A DNA stretch of 32,495 nucleotides from Alphaproteobacteria bacterium (lineage in GTDB: Bacteria; Pseudomonadota; Alphaproteobacteria; ATCC43930; CGMCC-115725), in assembly GCA_030041385.1 (NCBI GenBank), contig JASHNY010000163.1, forward strand, positions 1 through 32,495, written 5' to 3'. Shown here in pieces: positions 23,880-31,455 of this stretch. A program made the translations under genes and the position numbers. The notes beneath the pieces are model-generated. The model ran no database searches. It was not told the origin of the DNA and saw only the letters and a program-made list of their open reading frames with translations. Positions within the stretch are counted from its first letter, which is position 1. Each line of letters starts with the position of its first letter.

Positions 23880-23907
23880 TTGACGGCGCCAAACCGCAAA
23901 ATATGCT
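23880..23907 (+). promoter_or_regulatory. Candidate promoter of the peroxiredoxin gene
   Basis: TTGACG (23880-23885), 16 bp and TATGCT (23902-23907) form a fair sigma70 promoter about 100 bp before the peroxiredoxin ATG (24008). The surrounding 23847-23920 is locally AT-rich. No OxyR-type motif was recognised. Confidence 0.45.
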
Positions 23908-24007
23908 GCGCCGTGTTCCGGCTTGTGCCGACCAGCGGCCGGAGTCATTTTGTATTCGAGTCGCGGCGGGCTCTCGGCAACCGGCCCGCCATTGAAGGGA
24001 GAGGAGC

Positions 24008-24667
24008 ATGTCGCTGCGAATCAACGATGAAGCGCCCAATTTCACGATCGAAACCACACAGGGCACGATCAATTTCCACGACTGGATCGGAAACGGCTGG
24101 GCGATCCTTTTCTCGCACCCGAAAGACTTCACCCCGGTCTGCACCACCGAGCTCGGCTACATGGCCGGGCTGAAGCCCGAATTCGACAAGCGCAGCTGCA
24201 AGATCATCGGGCTCAGCGTCGACCCGGTCGGCGATCATACCCGCTGGCAGAAGGACATTGAGGAGACCCAGGGCCACAAGGTGACCTATCCGCTGATCGG
24301 CGACAGCGAGCTGACGGTCGCCAAGCTTTACGACATGCTGCCCGCCGATGCCGGCAGCACGTCGCAGGGCCGCACCCCCGCCCTCAACGCCACCGTGCGC
24401 TCGGTGTTCGTGATCGGCCCGGACAAGAAGATCAAGGCGATGCTGACCTATCCGATGAGCACCGGACGGAATTTCGACGAGGTATTGCGCATCCTCGATT
24501 CGGTCCAGCTCACCGCCAAGCATCCGCTGTCGACGCCGGTCAACTGGAAGCAGGGTGAGCCGGTCATCCCCGCGGCGGCGCTGTCCGACGACGAGGTGAA
24601 GGCGAAATACCCGGCCGGGTTCCGCGTCGTGAAGCCGTATCTGCGCTACGTCGACCAGCCGAAATAG
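24008..24667 (+). CDS. 1-Cys peroxiredoxin (Prx6 type)
   Basis: A 219-residue thiol peroxidase that reduces hydrogen peroxide and organic peroxides. The active-site motif HPKDFTPVCTTELG places the peroxidatic Cys at 45. The WAILFSHP lead, the Prx6-type insertion GLSVDPVGDHTRWQKDIEE, TVRSVFVIGPDKKIK and the C-terminal dimer extension PVNWKQGEPVIP are all present. The only other Cys is C63 in KRSCKII, so a classic resolving Cys is missing, consistent with 1-Cys enzymes. The start is ATG 24008, with GAGAGGAGC close upstream. It faces the pterin dehydratase gene convergently. Confidence 0.94.
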   Translation: MSLRINDEAPNFTIETTQGTINFHDWIGNGWAILFSHPKDFTPVCTTELGYMAGLKPEFDKRSCKIIGLSVDPVGDHTRWQKDIEETQGHKVTYPLIGDSELTVAKLYDMLPADAGSTSQGRTPALNATVRSVFVIGPDKKIKAMLTYPMSTGRNFDEVLRILDSVQLTAKHPLSTPVNWKQGEPVIPAAALSDDEVKAKYPAGFRVVKPYLRYVDQPK

Positions 24668-24691
24668 GCGAGGGGCCGACTCCTCCTCGCC
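24667..24691. terminator. Possible shared hairpin between convergent genes
   Basis: GGCGAGG (24667-24673) pairs with CCTCGCC (24685-24691), a 7-bp GC stem with an 11-base loop. It fills the 25-bp gap between the peroxiredoxin stop and the pterin dehydratase stop. No U-run follows on either strand, so it is at best a weak or factor-assisted terminator. Confidence 0.35.
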
Positions 24692-24692
24692 G

Positions 24693-25010
24693 TCAAGGCC
24701 CCGGCGCGCGGCGGTCGCGCAACGGCGCCAACTCGTCGATCGCCTCGGCGAGGCGGACGTCGCGCTCGCTGAGGCCTTCGACATCGTGGGTCGACAGGAT
24801 GATCTCCACCCGGTTGTAGACATTGAAAATCTCCGGGTGGTGATCGTGTTTCTCGGCGAGCAACGCGATCCGCGACAGGAACCCCCAGGCCTCGGAAAAA
24901 TCGCTGAAATGGTAGGTTTTGCGGATCGCGTCGCGATCCTCGACCTCGCTCCAGCCGTGCAGTCCCTGCAATGCCGCGTGGCGTGCCGCCCCGACGAGCC
25001 GTTCGACCAT
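24693..25010 (-). CDS. 4a-hydroxytetrahydrobiopterin dehydratase (PCD)
   Basis: A 105-residue pterin-4a-carbinolamine dehydratase-fold protein. The catalytic motif EKHDHHPE places H57 and H58, with H75 in [14 protein letters not shown]. This reproduces the spacing of the three catalytic His in known PCD (H61, H62, H79). The [16 protein letters not shown] helix is also typical. The enzyme recycles oxidised pterin cofactor made by aromatic amino acid hydroxylases. No phenylalanine hydroxylase gene lies in the window, and bacterial PCDs may also serve pterin cofactors of molybdenum enzymes. ATG 25010 follows GGGAGG with good spacing. It is the last gene of the minus-strand run that starts with the iron locus. 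Confidence 0.92.
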   Translation of the reverse strand: MVERLVGAARHAALQGLHGWSEVEDRDAIRKTYHFSDFSEAWGFLSRIALLAEKHDHHPEIFNVYNRVEIILSTHDVEGLSERDVRLAEAIDELAPLRDRRAPGP

Positions 25011-25063
25011 GCCGTCCTCCCTCGCCTGCAATGATGACGAAGTGGCCGGCCCGGGGCGCCGGG

Positions 25064-25690
25064 TCAAGCCGGAAAGCGGCCGGGAACGCCTGAGCCTCTA
25101 TCCCCGACCAGCGCGGCGGCGACGCGGCGGCGCAATTCGGGCAACAACTCGTCGCCGAACCACGGGTTGGCGCGCTCCCACGCGGTGGTGCGCCAGCTCG
25201 GGTGCGGCAATACGAAAAACTCCGGCAGAAACGCCCGCCAGCGGGCGATAGCCGCGCCCATCGACCGGCCGCGCGACGCGGCGGCGAGGTAGTAGCGGAT
25301 CGCGTAATTTCCGACCAACAGGGTCAGCGCCGCCGGGGCGAAATGCGGCCGCAGCACGGGGTGCCACAAGGGCGCGCATTCGGGCCGGGGCGGCAGGTCG
25401 CCGCCATTCGCGTCGCGGCCGGGATAGCAGAACGCCATCCCGACGACGGCCACCTGCGTCTCGTCGTAAAAGGTGCTGCGGTCGATCCCTAGCCACAGCC
25501 GCAGGCGGTCGCCGCTGCGGTCGTTGAACGAGAGCCCGGTCTCGTGCACCCGGGTTCCCGGAGCCTGGCTGACGATCAGCAGGCGTGCCGAGGGCCGGCC
25601 GCGAACGATCGGATTCGGCCCCAGCGGCAGGTATGGCGCGCATTTCGTGCACGCCCTGATCCGCACCAGCAGCTCGTCGAAGTCGTCCAT
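25064..25690 (-). CDS. Uracil-DNA glycosylase family protein, likely iron-sulfur type
   Basis: A 208-residue UDG-superfamily protein. C14 and C17 (ACTKC) with C88 and C105 (CYPG...PEC) give the C-x2-C ... C-x16-C pattern that binds a [4Fe-4S] cluster in family 4/5 UDGs. The N-terminal positions are identical to the thermophilic enzymes. The first active-site motif is [18 protein letters not shown], in place of GEAPG..E, and the second is LPHPSWR. The family removes uracil from DNA, but the changed first motif leaves substrate and activity open. The start is ATG 25690, with GGAGG ten bases upstream. It follows the DyP peroxidase by 43 bp on the same strand and may be cotranscribed with it. Confidence 0.83.
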   Translation of the reverse strand: MDDFDELLVRIRACTKCAPYLPLGPNPIVRGRPSARLLIVSQAPGTRVHETGLSFNDRSGDRLRLWLGIDRSTFYDETQVAVVGMAFCYPGRDANGGDLPPRPECAPLWHPVLRPHFAPAALTLLVGNYAIRYYLAAASRGRSMGAAIARWRAFLPEFFVLPHPSWRTTAWERANPWFGDELLPELRRRVAAALVGDRGSGVPGRFPA

Positions 25691-25733
25691 CGCCGCGCTG
25701 CCTCCGTCGCCGCGCCGCGCCCCATCGCTGGGA

Positions 25734-27098
25734 CTACGTGTTGTCGAACAGGCGCTGGCCGACGAACTCGCCCTCCGCCATGCCGCCGGGGCAGGCGAAC
25801 ACTCCGCTGCCGACATGAGTGACGAACTGGTTCATCATGTCGAACTTCGCCATTCTCTCGAAAATCTTGATGAACCCGTTTCGCGGGTCGCGCTGGTAGC
25901 ACAGAAAGAACAGGCCGGCATCGTATTCCATCCCCTGCCGCCACGGCGGCCAGCGCTCGGCGGTGAAATCGACGCCGTCATTGTACGAATAGGGCCGGCG
26001 CAGGATTTGCGCGCCGCCATTGTTCGCCGCGGCGGCGAGGCGGACGTGCGAGTTCTGCGGGATCAGCAGGTTTCCGTTCTTGTCGGTCGCCTTCAGATCG
26101 ACCGGGTCGGTCTCGTTCTTCATGCCGAGCGGGGCGCCGGACGCCTTGTGCCGGCCGAACGTCTGTTCCTGAAACGCGACATTCATCCGGTCCCAGTGTT
26201 CGATGGCGATGCGGATGCGCCGGGCGATGAGGTAGCTGCCGCCGCGCATCCAATCCGGCCCCTCGGCGCCGACCCAGACGACCTTGTCCATCGCCTGGGG
26301 GTCGGTGATGGACGGGTTGACCGTGCCATCGCGGAACCCCATCAGGTTGCGCGCCCGCTGTCCCGGCCCGAAATTGGGCATGAAGCCGGTCTGCGCCCAG
26401 CGCACCTGCGCCACGCCATAGGCCATCCGCGCCAATTGCCGCACACAGTGAAACGCGACCTGCGGGTCGTCGGCGCAAGCCTGCACCGACAAATCGCCGC
26501 CGGTATGCGACGGCACCAGCTGGTCGCCGGCAAAGCGCGGCAGGTCGACGAGCGCCTCCGGCCGCCTCTGCGCGATGCCGTAGCGGTCCTTGCCGTCCTT
26601 GACGAACAGCCCGGGACCGAAACCGAAGGTCACGGTCAGACGCGAGGGCGGCAGCCCGGTGGCTTCCCCGGTGTCGGGCATCGCCACGGTGGTGTGCGTC
26701 GGCGCCGTGGCGCTGGCGGTCGTGGTGGTCGTGCTGGTGTCGTAGGAATAGGTCAGCTCAGTCTCGTCGAACGGCTTGATCGGCAGGCCGCGGGCCATGC
26801 GGCCGGCCGCCTCGGTCCAGCCGCGCAACACGCCGACCACGTCGTCGCGCTTCGTGGTGGTCAGGTCGAAAGCGGCGAAATAGGTGCTGCTTTGCGACGG
26901 CGTGGCAATGCCGCCCTGGTGCGGCCCCCAGAACGGCTCCAGCCCGCCGGCGCCGCCCGCCTCTGCCATGTCTTCGGTCTTTGCCAGTGCGGCCGGATCG
27001 GCGCCGGGCGCGAGCGCCGCTCCGGCGACGGCGACAAGCCCGGCCGTTCCGGTCAGGAAGCCGCGGCGGGTCGCGCCGCCACGCCCGTTTGCCGTCAT
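25734..27098 (-). CDS. efeB: Tat-exported DyP-type peroxidase (EfeB-like)
   Basis: A 454-residue heme peroxidase exported folded. Residues 10-30 hold the Tat signal TRRGFLTGTAGLVAVAG. The DyP signature GFRDGT is at 254-259 (catalytic D257), the proximal heme ligand is H351 in NSHVRLA, and the distal Arg is near 367-368 (ILRRPYSY). Also present are FGFGPGLF and NGGAQILRR, typical of EfeB. In EfeUOB, EfeB acts in the periplasm in ferrous iron oxidation or heme iron release. A Thr/Ser-rich insertion (residues about 119-139) is unusual. ATG 27098 overlaps the NHL gene stop (ATGA), so it is coupled to it. It belongs to the iron locus. Confidence 0.93.
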   Translation of the reverse strand: MTANGRGGATRRGFLTGTAGLVAVAGAALAPGADPAALAKTEDMAEAGGAGGLEPFWGPHQGGIATPSQSSTYFAAFDLTTTKRDDVVGVLRGWTEAAGRMARGLPIKPFDETELTYSYDTSTTTTTASATAPTHTTVAMPDTGEATGLPPSRLTVTFGFGPGLFVKDGKDRYGIAQRRPEALVDLPRFAGDQLVPSHTGGDLSVQACADDPQVAFHCVRQLARMAYGVAQVRWAQTGFMPNFGPGQRARNLMGFRDGTVNPSITDPQAMDKVVWVGAEGPDWMRGGSYLIARRIRIAIEHWDRMNVAFQEQTFGRHKASGAPLGMKNETDPVDLKATDKNGNLLIPQNSHVRLAAAANNGGAQILRRPYSYNDGVDFTAERWPPWRQGMEYDAGLFFLCYQRDPRNGFIKIFERMAKFDMMNQFVTHVGSGVFACPGGMAEGEFVGQRLFDNT

Positions 27099-28261
27099 CT
27101 GACTGCTTCCACCAGCGTGTTCACGTCGTCTTCGACGTAATAGAAGCCGTTGCCGTCGGGCGCCATCGCGATACCGAACAGGTCGCCGTTACCCGGCGGC
27201 GATTGCGCCTGGTTGGCGTCGATCCATTGCGCATAAATCTGCTTTCCGGTCGCCGGGTTGACCTCGACGAGCTGCCCGTTCTTGGCGTTGCAGGACAGCA
27301 GGTGGCCCTCCTGGGTCATCGCCAGGGCCAGCGGCCGCTGCAACAGCCCGTCCTGGGTGACGACGCGGCCGGTTCCGGCGCTGTCGGTGCGCGTGGGTGC
27401 GTCGGCGATGGCGACGATGCGGTTGCCGATCGCGTCCGCGACATAGAGCGTGCCGTCGCTCGCCAGGGCAAGACCGGTCGGGCCGATCAGAAAGGCGTCC
27501 TTGTCGGCGCGCGCGCCGAAGCCGCTGGCGATCACGGTCTGGTTGGCGATGACCGGCGGCTGGCCCGGCGGGATCGATAATGAGATGCGCAATACGGTCG
27601 CCTTGTTGACGATGACGGGATCGCCGGTCTTCGCATCCGTCACCGTGGGAGCGGGAACATCGAACCCGGCCATGGTGATGAACAATGTCGCGGTGTTGCC
27701 GTTGTCGATCGTCGCCATGTCCCACGGCCCATCGATGTTGGGGCCGGTCCAGGTTGCGACCAATTCGCCGTTGGGGTTGAACACCAGCAGGCAGCCCCGC
27801 CCCAGCGTGGCGGTGGTGCCGTCGGTGCTCGGAGTGCTGCCGACGATGACCCAGCCGCTCTTCAGCATCGTCATCGCCGTGGTCAAGCCGACGCCGCCCG
27901 GGCATTGCGCCAGGTGCTGCGACAGTTTCGCGAACAGCGTCGTCTTCTTGGTGGTCGGGTTGTAACTGACGATCGTGGTGCCGGTGCCCTGAAGGTTGGA
28001 GGCGTTGTTGAAGTTGTCGACCAGCACGTCGCCCTGCCGGATCTTGCCGGCCGAAACCGGAGCCACGACCACCGCATAGGGGTTGAGGTCGCCGTTATCG
28101 GTCACCGTCGAGGTCACCGTGACGTGCCGGTGGATCGTCTCGAGCAGGCCCTGTGGTGCTGCCGCCAGCACCGGCGGGGCAGACACCAGCGCGGCGACCA
28201 GCAACCCACCGGCGATGCCGATGGTGAACCGAGATACTGCCTGGATGTCCTGGACCGTCAC
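27095..28261 (-). CDS. Exported NHL-repeat beta-propeller protein
   Basis: A 388-residue secreted protein of unknown function. Residues 1-33 form a signal peptide (hydrophobic TIGIAGGLLVAALV, cleavage after VLA). The mature part has propeller blades such as GPTGLALASDGTLYVADAIGNRIVAI, RPLALAMTQEGHLLSC and DLFGIAMAPDGNGFYYVED, i.e. NHL/SMP-30-like repeats. Two starts compete: GTG 28261, which gives a normal signal peptide, and ATG 28357, which adds 32 residues and carries GGAG upstream. I prefer 28261 because a Fur-like palindrome (28282-28298) lies between them. It is coupled to the DyP peroxidase by an ATGA overlap and follows the porin. In the iron locus it could bind substrate or scaffold the peroxidase, which is inference. 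Confidence 0.75.
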   Translation of the reverse strand: MTVQDIQAVSRFTIGIAGGLLVAALVSAPPVLAAAPQGLLETIHRHVTVTSTVTDNGDLNPYAVVVAPVSAGKIRQGDVLVDNFNNASNLQGTGTTIVSYNPTTKKTTLFAKLSQHLAQCPGGVGLTTAMTMLKSGWVIVGSTPSTDGTTATLGRGCLLVFNPNGELVATWTGPNIDGPWDMATIDNGNTATLFITMAGFDVPAPTVTDAKTGDPVIVNKATVLRISLSIPPGQPPVIANQTVIASGFGARADKDAFLIGPTGLALASDGTLYVADAIGNRIVAIADAPTRTDSAGTGRVVTQDGLLQRPLALAMTQEGHLLSCNAKNGQLVEVNPATGKQIYAQWIDANQAQSPPGNGDLFGIAMAPDGNGFYYVEDDVNTLVEAVR

Positions 28262-28281
28262 TGCTGCCCCGTTCTCTCTAT

Positions 28282-28298
28282 GCGAATAGGTCGCATTC
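28282..28298 (-). promoter_or_regulatory. Fur-like box before the NHL gene
   Basis: The plus-strand 17-mer GCGAATAGGTCGCATTC matches the porin box GCGAATCATTCGCATTC at 14 of 17 positions and keeps the dyad ATGCGA-N5-TCGCAT (28280-28296). It stands 20 bp before GTG 28261. A TTGACG (28327-28322) with CCTAAT 15 bp away is a poor but possible promoter. The box implies a second transcription start inside the locus. Confidence 0.5.
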
Positions 28299-28369
28299 AC
28301 ATTAGGATTGCTCATCCATCCCGTCAAGCCGGGGACACCGCGATTGCGTGTCTGCATCCTCGCTCTCCG

Positions 28370-29866
28370 TCAAAAGGTGATGTTGGTGCGCACGCCGAGC
28401 ACCAGTTCATTGGCGACCCGTGCGGTGCCGTTCGCATTGGCGATCCCGCCGCCGGGGTTGAACACGTATTGCAGGTCAGGTTGAAGCTGCAGCCACGATG
28501 TGGCTGCGTACTGGTAGGTCGCCTCGATATAGGTCTCGCCGCCCCGCACCGGGGTAAAGGCGCCGGTGTAGAATTGGCTGTCGCGGTCGAGCCCGGCGAC
28601 GCGCGGGCTGACCCGAACATAGCCCATGGCGAGACCCAACGTATCGCTGTCGCGCCCGGGCAGCGGCGCTTTCAGGTTGACGCCGGCGTTGAGGCCGAAA
28701 TCGAGCAAATTGCGGTTGGTTTCAGGGGTCCCCATGATGCGGGTGAAGAGGCTCAGGGTGTGGCCGGGATCGTCGGAGTCCTGCCACACCGTCTGGTCGG
28801 CGACGGCATAGAGGCTGTAATCGCCGCTGTGCTGCTGGGGAATGCCGGTGCTGGCGGGGTTGGCGAGCGACAGCCCGGTATTGTCGAAGCGCTGGTCGGC
28901 AAAGCTTTCGCTGTCGTACCAGAAGCCGATCTTATAGGTGCCCGGCAGGACCGCGGACTGCCCCGGATAGGTCATGCCGCCCGTCGACGGAAAGGAAAAC
29001 TGCAACTCCGCGATCGCCAGCGTGCCGCCGTTGAGCGGAAAGCTGGTCCCCGACGGGTTTGTCTGCTGCGGGTCGCCGACCGTGGTAGGAGCCGGGTTGC
29101 CGTTGAACACGCCGGCCAAGACGGTCAGCGGCCCGCTCGGATGCGCCCGCAACCGCACCCCGAGTGCCGACAGCGGATAGGCCGGGCCGCCGCCGGGCAG
29201 ATCCAGCGACGGTACCGCCGGCCACCCGAAGGCGGTGTTGACGTACAGCGCCGCGTTCTGGCTGGTGATGAATTCCTGGTCGAGGCTTTGCTGGCCGATC
29301 TTCAGATCAACCCAGTCCCCGTCGAGAAATTTCTGGTCGTACCACAATTCCCACAGCCGGGTGGCGCGATCGGCCTCGATGCCGCTGGCGGTCTGCAGCG
29401 TCCCCAGATTTTCGACGCTCAAATTGCGGCCGTGGATTTGCAGCGCGCTGACGTCGAACGTGCCGCCATGCCAGCCGAAAGCGCGCTGGGTGTCGAGCTG
29501 CAATGTCGCCGTGGTCAACCCGTCATAAGTGAAGCCGGTGTGAAAGCCGCCGGTGACATTGCCCAGCACCTCGCTCGTTTCCTGCAACGTGAAGGTCATC
29601 CCGTACTCGCCGAGAAACGGGCGCAATCCCCACATGTTGCCGAGCAGCTGGCCGTTGACGCCGAGCCCGCTCAAAAAGCCCGAATTGTCGCTTGCCGGAG
29701 CGGCCGCCGGGCCGGGCTGAACCTGCTGCCCGGCCGGAGCCGATGGCTGCTGTGACTGTGCGAAGGCGGGGTGGCCGCTGCCGCACAGGAGCAATGCGGA
29801 GAGGCCCGCAACCGACCACGCCGCCCGCTTCGCTCTTGCCCGCGCCACCCGTTTTAATGTGCTCAT
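28370..29866 (-). CDS. OprB-family carbohydrate-type porin
   Basis: A 498-residue outer-membrane beta-barrel. Residues 1-36 are a signal peptide ending AFA. After a Pro/Gln-rich linker comes an OprB-like domain: GNMWGLRPFLGEYGMTFTLQETSEVLGNVTGG shape, YDGLTTATLQLDTQRAFGWHGGTFDVSALQIHG shape, then LWYDQKFLDGDWVDLKIGQQSLDQEF-like text and a terminal strand ending NITF with C-terminal Phe. OprB proteins pass sugars, but members occur beside FTR1 or metal genes with unknown cargo. The start is ATG 29866, with AGGGGA directly upstream. It lies between the FTR1 permease and the NHL gene and has its own Fur-like boxes, so iron-related transport is likely. Confidence 0.85.
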   Translation of the reverse strand: MSTLKRVARARAKRAAWSVAGLSALLLCGSGHPAFAQSQQPSAPAGQQVQPGPAAAPASDNSGFLSGLGVNGQLLGNMWGLRPFLGEYGMTFTLQETSEVLGNVTGGFHTGFTYDGLTTATLQLDTQRAFGWHGGTFDVSALQIHGRNLSVENLGTLQTASGIEADRATRLWELWYDQKFLDGDWVDLKIGQQSLDQEFITSQNAALYVNTAFGWPAVPSLDLPGGGPAYPLSALGVRLRAHPSGPLTVLAGVFNGNPAPTTVGDPQQTNPSGTSFPLNGGTLAIAELQFSFPSTGGMTYPGQSAVLPGTYKIGFWYDSESFADQRFDNTGLSLANPASTGIPQQHSGDYSLYAVADQTVWQDSDDPGHTLSLFTRIMGTPETNRNLLDFGLNAGVNLKAPLPGRDSDTLGLAMGYVRVSPRVAGLDRDSQFYTGAFTPVRGGETYIEATYQYAATSWLQLQPDLQYVFNPGGGIANANGTARVANELVLGVRTNITF

Positions 29867-29889
29867 GTCCCCTTCCATCGGATAATAAC

Positions 29890-29928
29890 AATAATCATTC
29901 GCATTCGTTGAGCGAATCATTCGCATTC
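29890..29928 (-). promoter_or_regulatory. Tandem Fur-like boxes before the porin
   Basis: GCGAATCATTCGC (29912-29924) is a perfect 13-bp palindrome. AATAATCATTCGC (29890-29902) repeats its right half. The 14-mer AATCATTCGCATTC occurs at 29893-29906 and 29915-29928, a direct repeat with a 22-bp period, about two helical turns. AATAATCATT also resembles the enterobacterial Fur core. TAGAAT (29930-29925, minus strand) could be the -10, overlapping the box. Fur or a Fur-like regulator is the natural candidate. Confidence 0.7.
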
Positions 29929-29949
29929 TAGTCTGGGCGGGGTGCAAGC

Positions 29950-30786
29950 TTAGTCTGCGGCGGCGGGGGCGGCAGCGACCGGCCGGCGCCCGCCGAACAG
30001 CCGCATCAGCGCCACGATAACGACGATCGTCGCCGCGTAGACGACAAGCTGGGCGCCGGAGGGCCGGTCGGTATAGCCGATCAGCGTGTGCAGCAGGCGC
30101 CCGACCAGGCTGCTGTCAGACAAGAGCCAGGACGTATTCCACACCGGTGCGGTCAGCACCTCGGCGTCTCCGGCCTGCTGGACGAAGTCGATCGCCTGCG
30201 CCGCGAGCCCCGCGGCGAGCAGCGTGATCAGACCCGAGGTCGCGGCAAACAGCCGACTCGCCGGGATCGTCAGCAGGCCGAAATACATCGCCGCGGTCAC
30301 CCCGACACCGCCGGCGAGGCCGAGAGCGCCGCCGGTCAGCATCGCCGCGCCGGAGAGCCCGCCGGCCGTGGCGATGCCGTAAAGGAACAGCACGACTTCC
30401 GATCCTTCCCGCAATACGGCGACGCCGACCACCACCGACAAGGCGATCAACGGACGCTGCCCGGCTGCGATTTCGGCCCCCATTGCCCGCATCTGCTGCG
30501 CCATCGCGCGGCCGTGGCTGGCCATCCACACGTTGTGCCAGGTCAGCATGACGACCGCGAGGATCAGGATCGAGGCGTTGAAAAACTCCTGCCCGGAGCC
30601 CTGGAACAGCGCTGCAAGCTGACCGGCAAAGCCGGCCACGAGGCAGGCTCCGGCGACCCCGCCGGCGACCCCGTAGCCGACCCACCGGCCGCGGCCCGGC
30701 ACCCCTTTCGACGCGGCCAGCACGATGCCGACGATCAGTCCCGCCTCGATGACTTCGCGAAAGACGATCAGCAGCGTTGCGAGCAT
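29950..30786 (-). CDS. efeU: FTR1-family high-affinity iron permease (EfeU-like)
   Basis: A 278-residue inner-membrane protein with seven hydrophobic segments. Both iron-path motifs REXXE are present: R10-E-V-I-E14 in helix 1 and R126-E-G-S-E130 in helix 4. In the FTR1/EfeU family these carry ferric iron across the membrane after periplasmic oxidation. A periplasmic loop near 205-235 precedes the last helix. ATG 30786 begins thirteen bases after the cupredoxin stop, so the two are probably cotranscribed. The downstream porin, propeller and DyP peroxidase complete a locus resembling EfeUOB without a visible M75 EfeO. Confidence 0.93.
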   Translation of the reverse strand: MLATLLIVFREVIEAGLIVGIVLAASKGVPGRGRWVGYGVAGGVAGACLVAGFAGQLAALFQGSGQEFFNASILILAVVMLTWHNVWMASHGRAMAQQMRAMGAEIAAGQRPLIALSVVVGVAVLREGSEVVLFLYGIATAGGLSGAAMLTGGALGLAGGVGVTAAMYFGLLTIPASRLFAATSGLITLLAAGLAAQAIDFVQQAGDAEVLTAPVWNTSWLLSDSSLVGRLLHTLIGYTDRPSGAQLVVYAATIVVIVALMRLFGGRRPVAAAPAAAD

Positions 30787-30799
30787 CGGACCGCGCCCT

Positions 30800-31162
30800 C
30801 TACTCCGAGATCACGACGCCCTTGGCCGTGGCCGAATGATATTCGCCCATGAACGGGTAGCGGCCGGGGTTGAGCGGGCGCAGGTGCACGGTGCCGTGCG
30901 TGCGGCCGGCGATGACCTTCTCGACCTTCAGCGCCGAGGAATCGAATTCCTCTGCCGTCGCATCCTTGTTGGTGATCGTCAGGGTCACCGGCTTGTTGGC
31001 CGGAACGTGGATCTCGGACGGGGTGAAGCGGTGGTTGTGGATCGTGACCGGGATGTTGGTCTGCGCATCCGCCCGGGCGGGAAGGCCGCACAGCCCGCCG
31101 ACCAGCAGCAAGAGGATGGGGAGGGCGACCCGCTGGGGCCGGTCAAGCAATTTGCTGATCAT
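30800..31162 (-). CDS. Periplasmic cupredoxin (EfeO N-domain-like)
   Basis: A 120-residue exported protein. A signal peptide (about residues 1-33, LLLLVGGLCGLPARADA) precedes one cupredoxin domain: IPVTIHNHRFTPSEIHVPANKPVTLTITN, then AEEFDSSALKVEKVI and the end PGRYPFMGEYHSATAKGVV. The blue-copper Cys is absent. Candidate metal ligands are His in IHNHRF, Glu in AEEFDS, Met in FMGEYH and its His. This is the pattern of the EfeO/FtrB-type cupredoxins, which bind Cu or Fe for ferrous oxidation or delivery to FTR1. The M75 domain normally fused in EfeO is missing. It is the first gene of the iron locus, behind the promoter at 31254-31225. Confidence 0.87.
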   Translation of the reverse strand: MISKLLDRPQRVALPILLLLVGGLCGLPARADAQTNIPVTIHNHRFTPSEIHVPANKPVTLTITNKDATAEEFDSSALKVEKVIAGRTHGTVHLRPLNPGRYPFMGEYHSATAKGVVISE

Positions 31163-31455
31163 GGGCTGCTTCTTTCGACACCGTTGACAACACGAGATCT
31201 TTGCCGCCGAAACCGGCAGCGCGCCTTATAGGCTCATATGCAATTGCAAGTCAATCGCAGGTCAGCCATGCTGTTTCGGCAATGCCCGCGATAGGGCGCG
31301 AGTTTTCCGCGCCGCCGGCACCCGCAGCGGGCGGGCAATCGCCGGCAATCCTCGCGGAAATGCGTCAAAACCGTTGCCGGGGCGGGACGGGCGGTAGATG
31401 CTTGCCGATCGATCGCGCCCGCGCGGATGGGGTGCGGCAAAAGGGAGCACGACCC
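31163..31455. other. Divergent intergenic region, otherwise empty
   Basis: The 293 bp between the cupredoxin and dioxygenase starts hold the promoter/operator at 31225-31254. No further coding frame or RNA was recognised. A GC-rich stretch (31310-31400) precedes the plus-strand gene with no clear promoter. Confidence 0.5.
31225..31254 (-). promoter_or_regulatory. Promoter of the iron locus with an internal palindromic operator
   Basis: On the minus strand TTGACT (31254-31249), 18 bp and TATAAG (31230-31225) form a strong sigma70 promoter. The start would be near 31218 and the leader about 55 bases to ATG 31162. The spacer contains the perfect palindrome TGCAATTGCA (31248-31239), well placed for a repressor to exclude RNA polymerase. 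It differs from the GCGAAT boxes, so the regulator could be Fur, Irr or a relative. Confidence 0.65.
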
